From Pectinatus haikarae (GTDB lineage Bacteria > Bacillota > Negativicutes > Selenomonadales > Selenomonadaceae), in assembly GCF_030813505.1 (NCBI RefSeq), contig NZ_JAUSUE010000035.1: 6,053 nt of DNA; one strand, given 5' to 3'. The notes below the pieces were generated by a model that worked only from the letters and a program-made list of their open reading frames with translations, made no database searches and was not told the origin of the DNA. The translations under genes were made by a program, and so were the position numbers. The stretch's first letter is position 1; the number at the start of each line of letters is the position of its first letter. This document shows positions 5,978-6,053 of this stretch, one piece after another.

Positions 5978-6053
5978 ATGAAAATACTAGTATGCATAAA
6001 GCAAGTACCGGGAACGAACAAGGTGGAAGTGGATGAAAAAACAGGAGTGCTGA
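5978..6053 (+). CDS. etfB: Electron transfer flavoprotein beta subunit, 5' fragment
   Basis: The first 25 codons of a gene that runs off the window encode MKILVCIKQVPGTNKVEVDE and then KTGVL. This is the characteristic N-terminus of EtfB (FixA family), with the K-Q-V-P motif of the first beta-strand and loop. EtfB pairs with EtfA to form the FAD/AMP- or two-FAD-containing heterodimer that carries electrons from acyl-CoA or similar dehydrogenases, in some anaerobes with flavin-based bifurcation. The ATG follows a GGAGAG site (5965-5970) with a 7-nt spacing. It is transcribed divergently from the yybS cluster. Whether it belongs to a butyryl-CoA, lactate or other dehydrogenase operon cannot be seen here. 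Confidence 0.9.
   Translation, partial: MKILVCIKQVPGTNKVEVDEKTGVL

Overview
The window holds a conserved housekeeping cluster on the minus strand and, divergently, the first codons of an electron-transfer flavoprotein gene on the plus strand. The gene order yybS (DUF2232) - gdpP - rplI matches the Bacillota (Firmicutes) cluster known from Bacillus, where a replicative helicase gene usually follows. A spore-type Lon protease (LonC-like) directly after rplI, an EtfB neighbour and the moderately AT-rich sequence suggest an anaerobic Bacillota, perhaps a Negativicutes member. That taxonomic call is inference from gene order and protein flavour, not from a marker gene.

Layout, left to right: 1-87 looks like the terminal region of an insertion sequence, possibly IS21-type, whose body lies outside the window. 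109-2073 (minus) encodes the Lon-family protease. 2074-2226 is a structured intergenic stretch with a 19-bp perfect-arm palindrome and a long GC-rich stem-loop. 2227-2673 (minus) is rplI (ribosomal protein bL9). 2624-4657 (minus) is gdpP, a membrane-anchored c-di-AMP phosphodiesterase whose 3' end overlaps rplI by 50 nt. 4673-5629 (minus) is yybS, a polytopic membrane protein. 5630-5977 is an AT-rich divergent promoter region. 5978 to the window end is the start of etfB (plus).

yybS, gdpP and rplI are packed closely enough to be one translationally coupled operon. lonC lies 153 nt further on and may be read through from it or have its own control. GdpP links the cluster to c-di-AMP turnover (cell wall, osmotic and potassium homeostasis), bL9 to ribosome function and LonC to protein quality control. 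The etfB gene starts a separate energy-metabolism transcript with a good sigma-A-type promoter. I found no CRISPR array, tRNA, rRNA, toxin-antitoxin pair or clearly novel multi-gene system. The least explained elements are the two intergenic structures at 2121-2201 and the putative IS end abutting lonC.
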